A stretch of 64,000 nt of DNA from Chimonanthus salicifolius (Eukaryota > Streptophyta > Magnoliopsida > Laurales > Calycanthaceae): positions 30,181,631 to 30,245,630 of the forward strand of contig CM023535.1 in the NCBI GenBank assembly GCA_013350335.1, given 5' to 3'. Position numbers and translations under genes: made by a program. The notes under the pieces were generated by a model. The model worked only from the letters and a program-made list of their open reading frames with translations, searched no databases and was not told the origin of the DNA. Of this stretch, positions 11,755-21,857 are shown in pieces. Each line of letters begins with the position of its first letter. Positions within the stretch are counted from its first letter, which is position 1.

Positions 11755-12810
11755 CACACGTTGGATGCATGGGAGGTTATCTCATGCATGAAACTCCAAG
11801 ATAAATAATGCATGGGAGGTTATCTCATGCATGAAACTCCAAGATAAATAATGAATGGGAGGTTATCTCATGCATAAAACTCCAAGATAGGTAAAGAATG
11901 GAGTTGGAAGTTTTATGGAGTTAACACAAGAGTTGGGGAGTTGTTTCAAATTCAAAAGAATGGAGAGTGAAGTTGAAGGGCTGATCGTTTCAAACTCAAA
12001 CACCATTCACACGTTGGAAAGAAAGGGTGGGGGAAGTTTCATCTCAAATATGAAACCCTCACATGAAGATTTGAAGGAAGAGTGGAGGAGTTTCTTATTT
12101 CAAATTCAAATCCAAATAAGAATTAAAGGGGAGTTGGATGGTTTGGTGGTCCAAGCTTAAACAAAACCGTTGGGCTCAAGGAGTTTCATCTCATGGATGA
12201 AACTCCCACATGGGCAAAGAATGAGGAATGGCGGTTACATAGTGTAAACTCACACATGCCGTTGGGCACATGGGAGTTTCATCTCAAGGATGAAACCCCC
12301 AAGATGGAAGATGAATGGGGCTTGTGGAGGTTACACAAGACATTGCATTGCAGCCGTTGGAGCCTTGGGAGTTTCATCTCAAGGATGAAACCCCCAAGGG
12401 AAGCATTAAGGATAATGGTTAAAGAAAATGGAGTTACCAAGGGGTGTCACTAAAGGACACCTCCCTTGGCCGACCATCATGGATCACGAGGAGGAAGTTG
12501 GAGAGTTGTTGGTTGTTACACAAAGACATACAAGGCATACACGTTGGGAGGGCTTCCCTCTCATGATGGAAACCCAAGAGACACCAAGTTGGTGAGTTTC
12601 ATCTCATGGGATGAAAGCCCCAAAGCAAATGATAATGAGGGAGGTGAAAGGTCATGGAAGTTACAAAGGGGTGCCACCAAGGGACACCACCTTTGGCCGA
12701 CCCTCATGGATCAAGATAAGGAAGTTGGAGAGTTGTGTTGTTGCACAAAGTACATGCAAGGCTACACGTTGGAAAGGGTGGGAGTTTCATCTCATGAGAT
12801 GAAACTCCAT
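11755..12810 (+). repeat. GGAGTTTCATC/GATGAAACTCC palindromes (U3)
   Basis: At least six inverted repeats occur. Clear ones are 12180-12206 (11-bp arms, loop TCATG), 12271-12298, 12368-12392, 12596-12617 and 12781-12808, the last a perfect 28-bp palindrome. Most follow CACGTTGG-like words and a short GTTACA. A diverged set (GGGAGGTTATCTCATGCATG...) repeats three times at 11768-11890. Confidence 0.88.
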
Positions 12811-13227
12811 ATAGATCATTATGAGGAAGTTGAAAGGTCATGGGAGTTACACAAAGGGGTATCAACCAAAGGACACCACCTTTGACTGATTTACGTTGGG
12901 CAGCAAGGAGAAGTTCTTGTTTTATCTCACTCTCTCCCTCTCTCACTCAAGGCCGACCCTCTCAAGGACAAAAGACAAAGGACTTAGAGAATTTTCTATC
13001 CCAAGCTTTTCTCTCTCTCAGACCTACACCCTCTTGGCCGAATCCTCTCTTTGGATTTTCATCTCAAGACCTCTCAAGTTCACACACTCGGCCAAGGATC
13101 AATGAAGAAGAAAAGGCTAAGGAAGAGGTAGATCAAAGGAACAAGAAGGAGAGAAGAAAACCGGAGGAGTAGCGGAATTGCAAGTGCCCAATAAACTCTT
13201 ATTAAGTAAGATGGTCAAGGAAAGTGG

Positions 13228-14650
13228 TACGGCCATTTCATGGCCGAACCCTAGTCTTATTATGACAAAGGACCTCTTGCATGGATCTTATAAGGATTAT
13301 GATTATGGATCATGGGCTGGCCTTGCATGGCCAAACCCTAAATGGTGTACACAAGAACCACCAAAGACCAAAAAGGGGTTGGATGAGGTTCGACCATGAT
13401 GTATGGCCGAATCCCATCAAAAGAGCAATCTTGGATTTATGATTTTAAAATGGAAGGCTATTGATAATTTCAAAGGGTTTTATATGGATTAATGTTGGTG
13501 ACTTTAAAGAGTTCTAAAGAAGGGAAACAATGGAATAATATTAATCATTTTAAAAGGGGTCTCAAAGGTGGTAAATGGTAAAGAACCATGTACCATGGGT
13601 TCAGCCATAGTATGAGGCCGAACCCCATGAAGAAATGTAATGGATGAATTATGGAGTCTTGGCTTGAAAAGGATGACCTAAGGTTATGATTAAATTTCCC
13701 CTGGAGGGACTTGTGTTATGTATTAAAGATTGTAAATAATTAAAGGAGAAGATGGGAAAATGAGACATCATGGGTTCGGCCATGGTGTATGGCCGAACCC
13801 CATGAACCAATTTTAAATAGGTCAATTCGTATTATATCTTGATTGGATGAACCATACTATGAGTCATTTAGGGTTATATGCATATGTAAATGAATGGTTA
13901 TCAAATTATGGAATGGAGACATTTGTTAGGAATTTATTAAGGTTGTATGTCATGATTAGTGGACCATCATGGATTTATGTTTATGGGTCAATTATGAACA
14001 TAGATATGTAAAAATGATAGGAGAGTTTAGTCATGGAAAGAATAATGGCAAAAAGGTAAATATAGTTAAAACTGAAGGACCATGGGTTCGGCCATGGTGT
14101 ATGGCCAAACCCCATGGGTGGTGATATTGGATATGTACTTGTACAAGTGGCTTAGATGTATGAATGAATCATGGAAATGAAAGACCATGGGTTCGGCCAT
14201 GGTGTATGGCCGAACCCCATAGGGAATATTTTTATGGACTTAGGTGGATGTTAATGTTAAAAGGATTTAATTAGATATGAATGATTAAATCAAGTGAGAA
14301 TGAACTTGGACAAAATTCAAGTGGGTGAGGTTCGGCCATGTTGTATGGCCGAACCCCACTAAGGAATTTTTATGGACCTAGGTTGTTGTGAGTGTTAAAT
14401 GGTTAATGTGTGAATGATTAGATTAATGGATTGGTGATTAGACTTAATTAAAAGGATCAAATGACTTGAAAGAGGGACCAAAATCAAGATGGTGAGGTTC
14501 GGCCATGTTATATGGCCGAACCCTACTAAGGTGGATTTTGGTGAACTAAGGGTTAAGTAATTAGTTAAGGGGTGATTGAGTAATAAATAAAGGAAGGGTT
14601 AAAATCAAAGTAAGTGAGGTTCTGCCACTGTATATGGCCGAACCCCACAA
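13228..14650 (+). repeat. GGTTCGGCCAT palindrome array in P1
   Basis: Units stand near 13228, 13386, 13598, 13775, 14087, 14187, 14327, 14494 and 14617. The one at 14187-14220 has arms ATGGGTTCGGCCAT / ATGGCCGAACCCCAT around GGTGT. Spacing is 100-310 bp with unrelated AT-rich sequence between, so this is not a simple tandem repeat. All units lie 3' of the donor-like site. Confidence 0.92.
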
Positions 14651-15021
14651 GGGTGTGTTTATGGACTTAGACCAAATGGTAAGTCAAATGGAATATGTAT
14701 TGACTTGTTGATATGTAACAAGGTGACGGGACCACACAAACGGTGCGCGATCTTGAACTGTTGCCAGTTTAAAGCTCAAGGACACCTTAGTTGTCTTGGG
14801 TAGGATTCCTACATCATTGAAACCATGGATATGTATTATGTACTTATGATGATTTTATTTCATGTTTGATAAGTTATTCTGGTTTCAAACAATATGTTGC
14901 AATTATGGGATTTTCATGCTATGTTTTGTAATATTCTAAAGGATGTTGGCATTTGCATCTCATGCATGGCATGGGAGGGATGAAATGTAACCGGAGACCC
15001 ACGCTCCGTCGGGGCGTCCGT

Positions 15022-16818
15022 AAATGGTAAATATAGGCCAAAACCATGGCCGAACCCCATGGAGGATGATCATGGACTTAGGTATGTTTAAAGATGACCT
15101 TATGTATGGTTAAATGAAGCATAGGTTGCTGGATTTTAAACCCACTTGTAGGTCACTTTATGGACTAAATTTGGAATTATACATGTATTTAAATGAATGG
15201 AAATTAGGCTAAGTTAAGGGCTGATTTTTAATAATCTTGTAACATGGTTGATGGATCATTAATGGATCCAAGTTATGGATCAGTTATGGACTTAAGTGTG
15301 CATGGTTAAATAGGTAATTAGCCATGGGAAGGAGTAGTGGCAAAATCGTAATAATGGCAAAAAATGAAGAACCATGGGTTCGGCCATGGTTTATGGCCGA
15401 ACCCCATGGGGGATGTTGGTGGACTTAAGGGCTCTAAATAATAACCTTATTTGCTGATTTATGGAGCATAGGTTACTGATTTTTAGACTCATGTAATTAA
15501 AATAATTAAATGGATTAAATGGGGCCCACAAAACCTAGATAGTGAGGTTCGGCCATGGGGTATGGCCGAACCCCACTAAGGTATGATTAATGGGCTTAGA
15601 AATGGTTAAAAACATGGGCTGATTATTCATATGTAATAAGGTATCGGACATCGCAAGCGGTGCGCGTATCGATGACCGGATTATCGGACGGAAACGTAAA
15701 GGGACATTAGTCGGTATTCGGTAGGATTCAAACCTTATTTTAAGCCATGGATTATGTGTGTATGGATGTGTTATTAATTTATTTTAGTAATCATGTGATA
15801 TGTTTAAGATGGGTTTTTATGGCTATGATTTAAATATTTTATGGCATATTGCATTTACAATGATTTAAATACTATATAGCATATTGCAATTACATCTCAT
15901 GTATGGCATGGGCGGGAACATAAAGGAACCGGAGTCCATGCTCCATTGGGGCAACCGAGAAGCAAGCATGGGGATATCTTGATGTGTTGAGTTATGACTG
16001 GAGTCCATGCTCCGTCGGGGTGACCGAGAAGCAAGCATGGGGATATCTTGATGTGTTGAGTTATAACCGGAGTCCATGCTCCATCGGGGCGACCGAGAAG
16101 CAAGCATGGGGATACTTTAATGAGGCTTTGCCATCAGGGGGGATTTTATATATGATTGGAAAAAGGACATTGTACAATGGTAATGGATGATGGGTGGGAC
16201 TCATGACATAAGACACCCATGGCATGGCATTCATTTTATGGTTTTCATTATATTATTACATATGTGCTTGTTATCACTAATCCATGTGTTGGCCCTACTC
16301 GGAGTCCTACTGGGCGCGTTGTCTAACGCCCTACTTCTACCCTAGCTGATGACGTAGGGATGGCAGAAACGGAGGACGTGACGGGAGCCAAGCGTAGGAG
16401 CTTGGGGAAATGGGCTAGATGATTTACTTAAATTTATTTTGGAATGTAATTTGAGTAACTTAGCTCGTCGGACTGTAATAATTTATATTTCTGCTATGGT
16501 TTGGACTTTACTTTCGGATGTTATCCTTTTGAGGTAATTTAGTAATTTAAATGATGTAACTTCCTTGCTATCTAAAATTGGTAGGATAGACTCTATTCTA
16601 ATTTCCGCATTAAGTTATATTCCACAAGCTTACTTTCTACGTGTGAACCGTTCTCGTGGACTTAGCTCCACGCACATGTAGGGTTGGCCAGTTAAGGGCC
16701 GGGCTTTAGAATTTAGGACTTAACTCGCGTCATGACGTCCCGCGCCCTTTGTCACTCTTTATTTTCAAAAAAAAAAAAAATAGACTCTGATTTTACTAAA
16801 AAAGGGGCGGGCATTACA
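15022..16818 (+). mobile_element. TK 5' LTR, 3' remnant
   Basis: It matches 24436-26254 of the 3' LTR nearly base for base, apart from a gap near the start where part of a palindrome is missing. It ends GGGGCGGGCATTACA at 16818, immediately before the primer site. The hairpin GGGCGCGTT (16312-16320) / AACGCCC (16325-16331) is intact. The missing 5' part corresponds to about 2 kb of LTR. Confidence 0.92.
15928..16115 (+). repeat. Three tandem 69-bp hairpin units
   Basis: Units start at 15928, 15997 and 16066 (ACCGGAGTCCATGCTCC...GACCGAGAAGCAAGCATGGGG). Each can fold as CGGAG/CTCCG. The matching array in the 3' LTR is 25363-25550, with the same period and copy number. Confidence 0.95.
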
Positions 16819-16820
16819 GT

Positions 16821-16832
16821 TGGTATCAGAGC
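16821..16832 (+). promoter_or_regulatory. Primer binding site of TK
   Basis: TGGTATCAGAGC stands 2 bp after the 5' LTR and is complementary to the 3' end of initiator Met tRNA. Confidence 0.97.
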
Positions 16833-17313
16833 GAAATCGGAAGAATGAATCTTTTGAAGTAGGATTAAGATGGTTGCATGTCTCATTGACAGCTAAGAAT
16901 CCCAACTGACCGACTCTTCGGAGTCCGCTGCACGGGGGCCGGATTAATTTACTTCGTTAGACTCAGACTGAAGCATTCAATCTGAGAACAACATTCGATG
17001 GAAAAAATGATAGCAAAGGAAGGACAATCACTCTAAGTTAGGATTTAGCAAACATAGCAAATAGAGCTTATTTCCCCCGAATTGAGAAAAAATCTAGATT
17101 TTTCCCCCAAATTGATGAAACAGTGATGGATTTATCAAACGCAGGAAAATTTCCCCGATTTCACCAAATGGAACAAACATTGATACTTAGGAAATTTTCC
17201 CCAAAAAAAAAAAAAAACTAAGAGTGCTTATTTGGTAATTTTCCCCAAAATACGTAAACACAAAACTTTATGAAGGAACTAAGTCGATAAATATTTTTTT
17301 GATGACTTAGGAA
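16833..17313 (+). other. TK leader with CCCC motifs and acceptor-like site
   Basis: The untranslated leader holds a segment shared with E1, N1 and N2 (CCGACTCTTCGGAGTCCGC, itself containing GACTC/GAGTC). It is followed by five TTT(T)CCCC(C)(A/G)A motifs near 17072, 17099, 17150, 17195 and 17237. It ends in a T-rich stretch and GATGACTTAG (AG at 17309-17310) three bases before the gag ATG, which resembles a 3' splice site. Confidence 0.75.
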
Positions 17314-18358
17314 ATGCCTCCAAAGAGAAGGACTCGCCGAAACCAACGGGTAGAGGAAGAGGTGCCACCACCTCGTCAGGAAGAGGAAGTACAGCCACCT
17401 CATCAAGAGAAGGGACATAATAGTGTGAACCGACCTATTGTGCCTCCCGAGTTGAAGGAATTGGTTCAAGCAGTGGTCACCTCTGCCTACAACAGCATTT
17501 GAACTGGAATGCGACCACCAGCCACACTAATAACCGGAAAATGGTCAAAGATTTCCAGCAACAGCGCCCCCCGTACTTCAATGGGAAAGAAGGGGCTGTC
17601 GGAGCAGAGCATTGGTTGAAAAAGATCACTCAGATCTTGACTCTGCTTCAGATTTCCAGTCATGCTGATAGGATCTTACTGGCTACATCTCAACTGATCG
17701 AGGATGCAGGTAATTGGTGGGAGGTTGTAGAAAAACGGCAAGCACTTGTGCTGGAAGGGGAAAGAACTACCATGACATGGGAATGGTTCTCAGCTACTTT
17801 CCTAGAGCAGTATTTTCTGGAGGAGGAAAGAGAGCGCCAGACTCAAGCCTTCCTATCATTGGTACAAGGCAATATGACGGTGGCAGAATATCACAGGGAA
17901 TTCCTTAGTCTATCCATCTATGCATTTTATATGGTGGATACCGAGCACCGGAGGGCCCGTAAGTTTGAGCGGGGCCTTCGGCCGAGCATTAGGGCTAGGG
18001 TGATAATATTCAAGGCAGCCACACTGGCTGAGGTGGTTAACAGGGCCACTATAACGGAGCGAGAGTTGAATGAGATGGTGCGGTTTGACAACCGCCGAGG
18101 GCAGAGTGGGCGGGGTGCATTTCAACCCAACAGAAGTTCCGCCGGAACTTTAGCAGACCCTCACCCTCCACTAGATCTACAGGGGGCTTTCGCCCCAATC
18201 AGCCATCCCCATCAGCATCAGTCACTCAGGTTCCACGGGGTGGGAACACATGCTACTAGTGTGGCCAACAGGGCCACTTCAAGAGGGAGTGTCCACAGAT
18301 TAGCAAACCCTCTCACTTTAAGGGTCCCTTCCGCCCTCCAGCTAGACTAGCTCAGTCA
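17314..18358 (+). pseudogene. gag: TK gag (capsid/nucleocapsid), broken
   Basis: Gag would package the element RNA into particles. The ATG at 17314 opens MPPKRRTRRNQR..., a basic, Pro/Glu-rich N-terminus of 62 residues that ends in TGA at 17500. The main domain follows in another frame from about 17499 (283 codons): DFQQQRPPYFNG, EHWLKKITQILTLL, AGNWWEVVEK and FSATFLEQYF are hallmarks of the retrotransposon gag domain. A later frameshift puts the nucleocapsid knuckle (C-x2-C-x4-H-x4-C, 18251-18292) in yet another frame, and a TAG (18257-18259) falls inside it. At least two frameshifts and two stops make this copy non-functional. Confidence 0.92.
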
Positions 18359-18439
18359 TGAGGAGGCAGGGCTTACAACCAGGCGAGGCGGGATCCAAAC
18401 CCTATAGGAACTGGATGGCTTTTTACCATAGCTCCTCCA

Positions 18440-18800
18440 GCAGCGGTGGATCACTCGGTGATTCAAGGTATGGCCGTAGTTGGTAGTTCCTATGCTGTTG
18501 CATTATTTTATTCTTGAGCTTCCCATTCATTTATATTTGCTGCATTCATATCTGCTACGGGCACATTAGTATAAAACCTGTCCACATCACTTACCATTGT
18601 ATCCCCCGTCGGAGACACATCTTTGGGACTCATATGCACGGCACTGAACACTGAACTCGCTGGATTCAGATTCGAGTTCAACTATTTGGTACTCAATATG
18701 GCTGAGTACGATGTTATATTTGGCATGGACTGGTTGGCTACATTTCAGGCCAATATTGATTGCCATCTTCGTAGGGTGATATTTTGGTCACCCGACGGAA
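18440..18800 (+). pseudogene. pol: TK aspartic protease, active site destroyed
   Basis: The retropepsin domain would cut the polyprotein. The expected L-F-D-[ST]-G-A-[ST]-H-S-F-I motif is recognisable at 18503-18535, but the catalytic Asp codon is now TAT (Tyr, 18509-18511) and the next Gly codon is TGA (18515-18517). A further stop follows near 18571. Downstream, the flap and C-terminal part remain readable ([22 protein letters not shown], then a conserved HxxxxI-type strand). The reading frame is that of the RT N-terminus, as expected for one polyprotein. Confidence 0.88.
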
Positions 18801-18939
18801 AGCAGTATATGCTGCACGCTGACAAACAAGGCATCCCTAGAAGGCTGCAGGAAGAACTGAACCACTTTGTCTTGAACAACATCAGATTAGACAGGGCACC
18901 AGAGGCTGAACTTCCGGTGGTAGTAGCATATTTTGCTGA

Positions 18940-19800
18940 GGTATTCCCAATAGAGCTCCCTGGTTTACCACCCAAGAGGGAGATAGACTTTGAGATCAAG
19001 TTATATCCCGGCGCTGCTACAGTGTCATTGCCCCATTACAGAATGGCACTAGTTGAGATGACCGAGTTGAAGAAGCAGATTGATGAACTGCTCAGATTGG
19101 GTTTTATTCGGAGCAGTACATCAGCATGGGGAGCCCCAGTATTATTTGTGAAGAAGAAAGACGGCACCCTGCGGATGTGTGTGGACTACAGGAAATTGAA
19201 CCAGCTGACTGTCAGGAACAAGTATCCCCTACCCAGGATTGACGATCTGTTTGATCAACTTAGGGGTTCCTCTCACTTCTCCAAGATTGATCTGATGTCC
19301 GGGTACCATCAAATCCGGTTAGGGAGGAGGACATAGAGAAGACAGCCTTCAGGACACGGTATGGCTTATATGAGTATGTGGTCATGCCATTTGGACTTAT
19401 TAATGCACCGGCTGTGTTCATGGACCTGATGAATAGGATATTCCGTCCTTACTTGGACCAGTTTGTGATTGTATTCATTGACGATATTCTGGTCTATTCC
19501 AAGAGCCAGGAGGAACATGCTGAACACCTGTGGATAGTCCTGGACACCTTGAGGAAGAACCAGTTGTATGCCAAAGCCAGCAAGTGTGAATTTTAGCTAT
19601 CTGAGGTCAACTTCTTGGGGCACATTATATCAGAGGAAGGTATAGCCGTGGACAAGGCTAAGGTAGCGGCAGTGAGGGAGTGGAAAGCACCGACGAATGT
19701 GAGCAAGATCCGCAGTTTTCTGGGATTGGCCGGTTACTACAGGAAATTCATCATGGACTTCTCCAAGATTGCAGCTCCACTTACCCGACTCACTCAGAAA
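18940..19800 (+). pseudogene. pol: TK reverse transcriptase, frameshifted
   Basis: RT would copy element RNA to DNA. From [15 protein letters not shown] the domain runs through [31 protein letters not shown] and [14 protein letters not shown], with the first catalytic Asp at 19289-19291. A single-base loss near 19320 ends the frame at 19334. The domain resumes in frame 1 with [18 protein letters not shown] and the F-I-D-D catalytic box (Asp codons 19480-19485). A TAG at 19594-19596 replaces a conserved codon, and the thumb (FLGHIISEEGI..., RSFLGLAGYYRKFI) continues in the same frame. Both metal-binding motifs are intact; the frame is not. Confidence 0.95.
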
Positions 19801-20262
19801 GGAGTCAAATTTGAGTGGTCAGATCTGTGCAACAGGAGATTTGAGGAGCTAAAGAAGAGGCTTACAACCGCTCCTATTTTGATCTTGCCGAAAAGAGGCA
19901 GAAGTTATGAGGTATACTGTGATGCCTCAGGTGAGGGACTGGGGTGTACATTCAGTCAAGGTAATCGTGCGGTGGCGTATGGATCAAGACAGTTGAAAAT
20001 TCATGAACGCCATTATCCCACACATGATCTTGAGCTAGCAGCAGTGGTCTTCGCTCTCAAAAGCCGGAGACACTACCTTTATGGTGAGAAGTTTGAGGTG
20101 TTCTCAGATCACAAGAGCCTGAAGTACTTATTTGATCAGAAGGAACTCAACATGAGACAGTGCAGATGGATGGAATACCTGGCGGATTATGAGTTCGCAC
20201 TTCGGTATCATCCGGGCAAGGCGAACAAGGTGGCTGATGCCCTCAGCCGCATGTCACATGTG
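19801..20262 (+). pseudogene. pol: TK RNase H domain (open within a broken pol)
   Basis: The domain would degrade the RNA strand of the RNA-DNA hybrid. It lies in one open stretch of 545 codons starting at 19615. The catalytic acidic residues are visible: Asp in YCDASGEGLG (residue 103, 19921), Glu in HDLELAAV (140), Asp in FSDHKSL (165), and Asp in KVADALSR near the end. The usual ALKxWRHYLYG motif is changed to ALKSRRHYLYG. Confidence 0.93.
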
Positions 20263-21252
20263 ACAGTAGCCAGCTTGATCAGGACGGAATGGGAGGTATT
20301 GAATACCATTAGAGAGTTTAAACTCTACCTCAATAATCATGGGACCATATATAACCTGATCATACGATCCCACATGGTCTCCAAGATTGAACGGGAGCAA
20401 CGGACAGATCCAGAGGTGGAGGAGATATGGGCTAAGATGTCTATAGGTGAGGTTGTATCGGAGTGGGAACTACGACCAAGACAGGGTCTTGTGTTCCGAG
20501 GCAGGACATATGTGCCTAAGAGCTACAGAAGAGAGTTGTTGATTGAAGCACACCAAACCAAGCTCTTTATCCATCCGGGCAGCACCAAAATGTATCATGA
20601 TCTTAAGAGGCACTATTGGTGGCATGAACTTAAGAAAGATGTGGCAGAGTTTGTTGCTTGTTGCCTAACTTGTCAGCAAGTTAAGGCGGAACATCAGAAA
20701 CCACCAGGTTTACTTGCACCCTTGCTAGTGTCAGAATGGAAATGGGAGCACATATCCATGGACTTTGTAACAGGGTTGCCAAGGTCATCAAAGGGCAACG
20801 ATGCGATATGGGTCGTGGTAGACTGGTTGACTAAGTCTGCGCATTTCCTTCCCATCAAGATGACGGATTCATCGGAGAACTTGGGTCGACGGTACATCCG
20901 GGATATCATCAGACTACATGGTATTCCCCGGACTATTGTGTCCGACAGGGATGGCCTATTCACCGGTAGAGTATGGCAGGGCATGAAGTCGGCTTTGGGG
21001 ATCGATATACTGACTAGCACAGCATTTCATCCACAGACTGATGGACAGTTAGAGAGGACGATACAAACTCTGGAGGATATGTTGAGAGCATGTATGCTAG
21101 ACTTCAAGGGCGGATGGGAGGATCATTTGCCACTGATGGAGTTCTCTTACAATAACAGTTACCAGGCAAGCCTCCAGATGGTTCTATTTAAGGCCTTGTA
21201 TGGCAGGCCATGTAAATCACCAGTGTGCTGGACAACACTGATTGGACCCTAG
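20263..21252 (+). pseudogene. pol: TK integrase core (open within a broken pol)
   Basis: Integrase would insert the cDNA. After a linker (20263-20530) comes the zinc-binding HHCC region (EAHQTKLFIHPGS..., CCLTCQQVK). The catalytic core follows with Asp in MDFVTGLP (20761), Asp in IVSDRDG (20944) and Glu in QLERTIQ (21052); the D-35-E spacing is exact. The region is open from 19615, but TAG at 21250-21252 cuts off the C-terminal domain. N2 (40163-41085) and N1 (32629-32694) carry related fragments. Confidence 0.95.
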
Positions 21253-21811
21253 TTGGTTGTGGAGACTACAGCGCAGATCAAATTGATACAGCAACACTTA
21301 TTCACTGCGCAGAGCCGTCAGAAGAGCTACGCCGACAAGAGGAGAAGGTTCCTCGAGTTTGACGTGGGAGACTTGGTGTTCTTAAAAGTCTCACCACGGA
21401 AGAGACACATGAGATTCGGGAAGAAGGGGAAACTTGTCGCCTAGATTTGTGGGACCGTTTCCAATCATGAAGAAGGTGGGGGGGGGGGGGGGGGGGGGGG
21501 GGGGTAGCTTATCAGTTGGGGCTCCCTTCACAGTTATCATCTTTGCATGATGTGTTCCATGTGTCCATGTTGAAGAGTACAACCCTGATCCTTCACATGT
21601 CCTGAGCATGCAATACGTCGATGTGCAAAGCGACGTGACGTATGTGGAGAAGCCGATCAGAGTGATCGAGAGATAACAAAGAGTGTTACGGAACCGCGCT
21701 ATTCAGTTGGTCAAGGTGGTATGGGAACGACATGGCAATGAGGAAGCCACCTGGGAACTTGAATCAGAAATGAGAGCCGCTCATTTGGATCTTTTTGTAC
21801 GAGTTGTTTGA
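21253..21811 (+). pseudogene. pol: TK integrase C-terminus and chromodomain-like tail, broken
   Basis: After the stop at 21250 the frame continues as QSRQKSYADKRRR and FDVGDLVFLKVSP, the GPF/GPY-type C-terminal module. A stop at 21442 follows. A 27-G run (21478-21504) then interrupts a conserved stretch that resumes as AYQLGLPSQLSSLHDVFHVSM. The last part (VKVVWERHGNEEATWELE, about 21709-21768) resembles the chromodomain end of plant chromoviruses, which in that group directs integration to heterochromatin. At least three lesions are present. The chromodomain call rests on the short EEATWE motif and its position. Confidence 0.82.
21478..21504 (+). repeat. 27-bp poly-G run
   Basis: Twenty-seven G residues in a row lie within the pol C-terminus, where the family has a codon or two for Gly. 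Such runs arise by slippage and can form G-quadruplexes; an assembly artefact is possible. Confidence 0.9.
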
Positions 21812-21848
21812 ACCCCGACTTGGCTCCAATTTTCGGGACGAAAATTTC

Positions 21849-21857
21849 AAAAGAGGA
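21849..21857 (+). promoter_or_regulatory. Polypurine tract of TK
   Basis: AAAAGAGGA lies six bases before the 3' LTR. N1 has AAAAGAGGG at the same distance (32770-32778). The spacing is unusual, since tracts normally abut the LTR, but it is shared by both elements. Confidence 0.7.

Larger units (their letters stand above)
11134..15021 (+). mobile_element. LTR P1, 5' part, fused to TK LTR
   Basis: It begins TGTAATACCCCAGC at 11134 and is colinear with, though diverged from, the N1 LTR (27105). The order is GGGTCAA-rich U3, GGAGTTTCATC palindromes, CT-rich segment, donor-like site (here GCAAGT, 13180-13185), a long palindrome array, AACGGTGCGCGATC, GTAGGATTCCTAC, and one CTCCGTCGGGGCGTCCG. It breaks off at about 15021 and continues as the interior of a TK-type LTR. 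No P1 3' end is present. Confidence 0.82.

Noticed and set aside
12193..12453. Several plus-strand frames in 11915-13172 as a small gene cluster
   Set aside because: They overlap the GGAGTTTCATC palindromes, are repetitive, change frame between copies and are not conserved in the N1 LTR.
15865..16107. Minus-strand frame with repeated SRSPRRSMDSG
   Set aside because: Product of the 69-bp hairpin repeat (69 is divisible by three); identical in the other TK LTR and open in two frames at once.
16821..16832. Initiator Met tRNA gene
   Set aside because: Only 12 bases complementary to the tRNA 3' end are present, directly after an LTR: it is a primer binding site.
20694..21020. Antisense frames opposite integrase (also 40359-40772)
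   Set aside because: They are shadows of the integrase reading frame; the plus-strand protein at 20694-21020 has the catalytic motifs.
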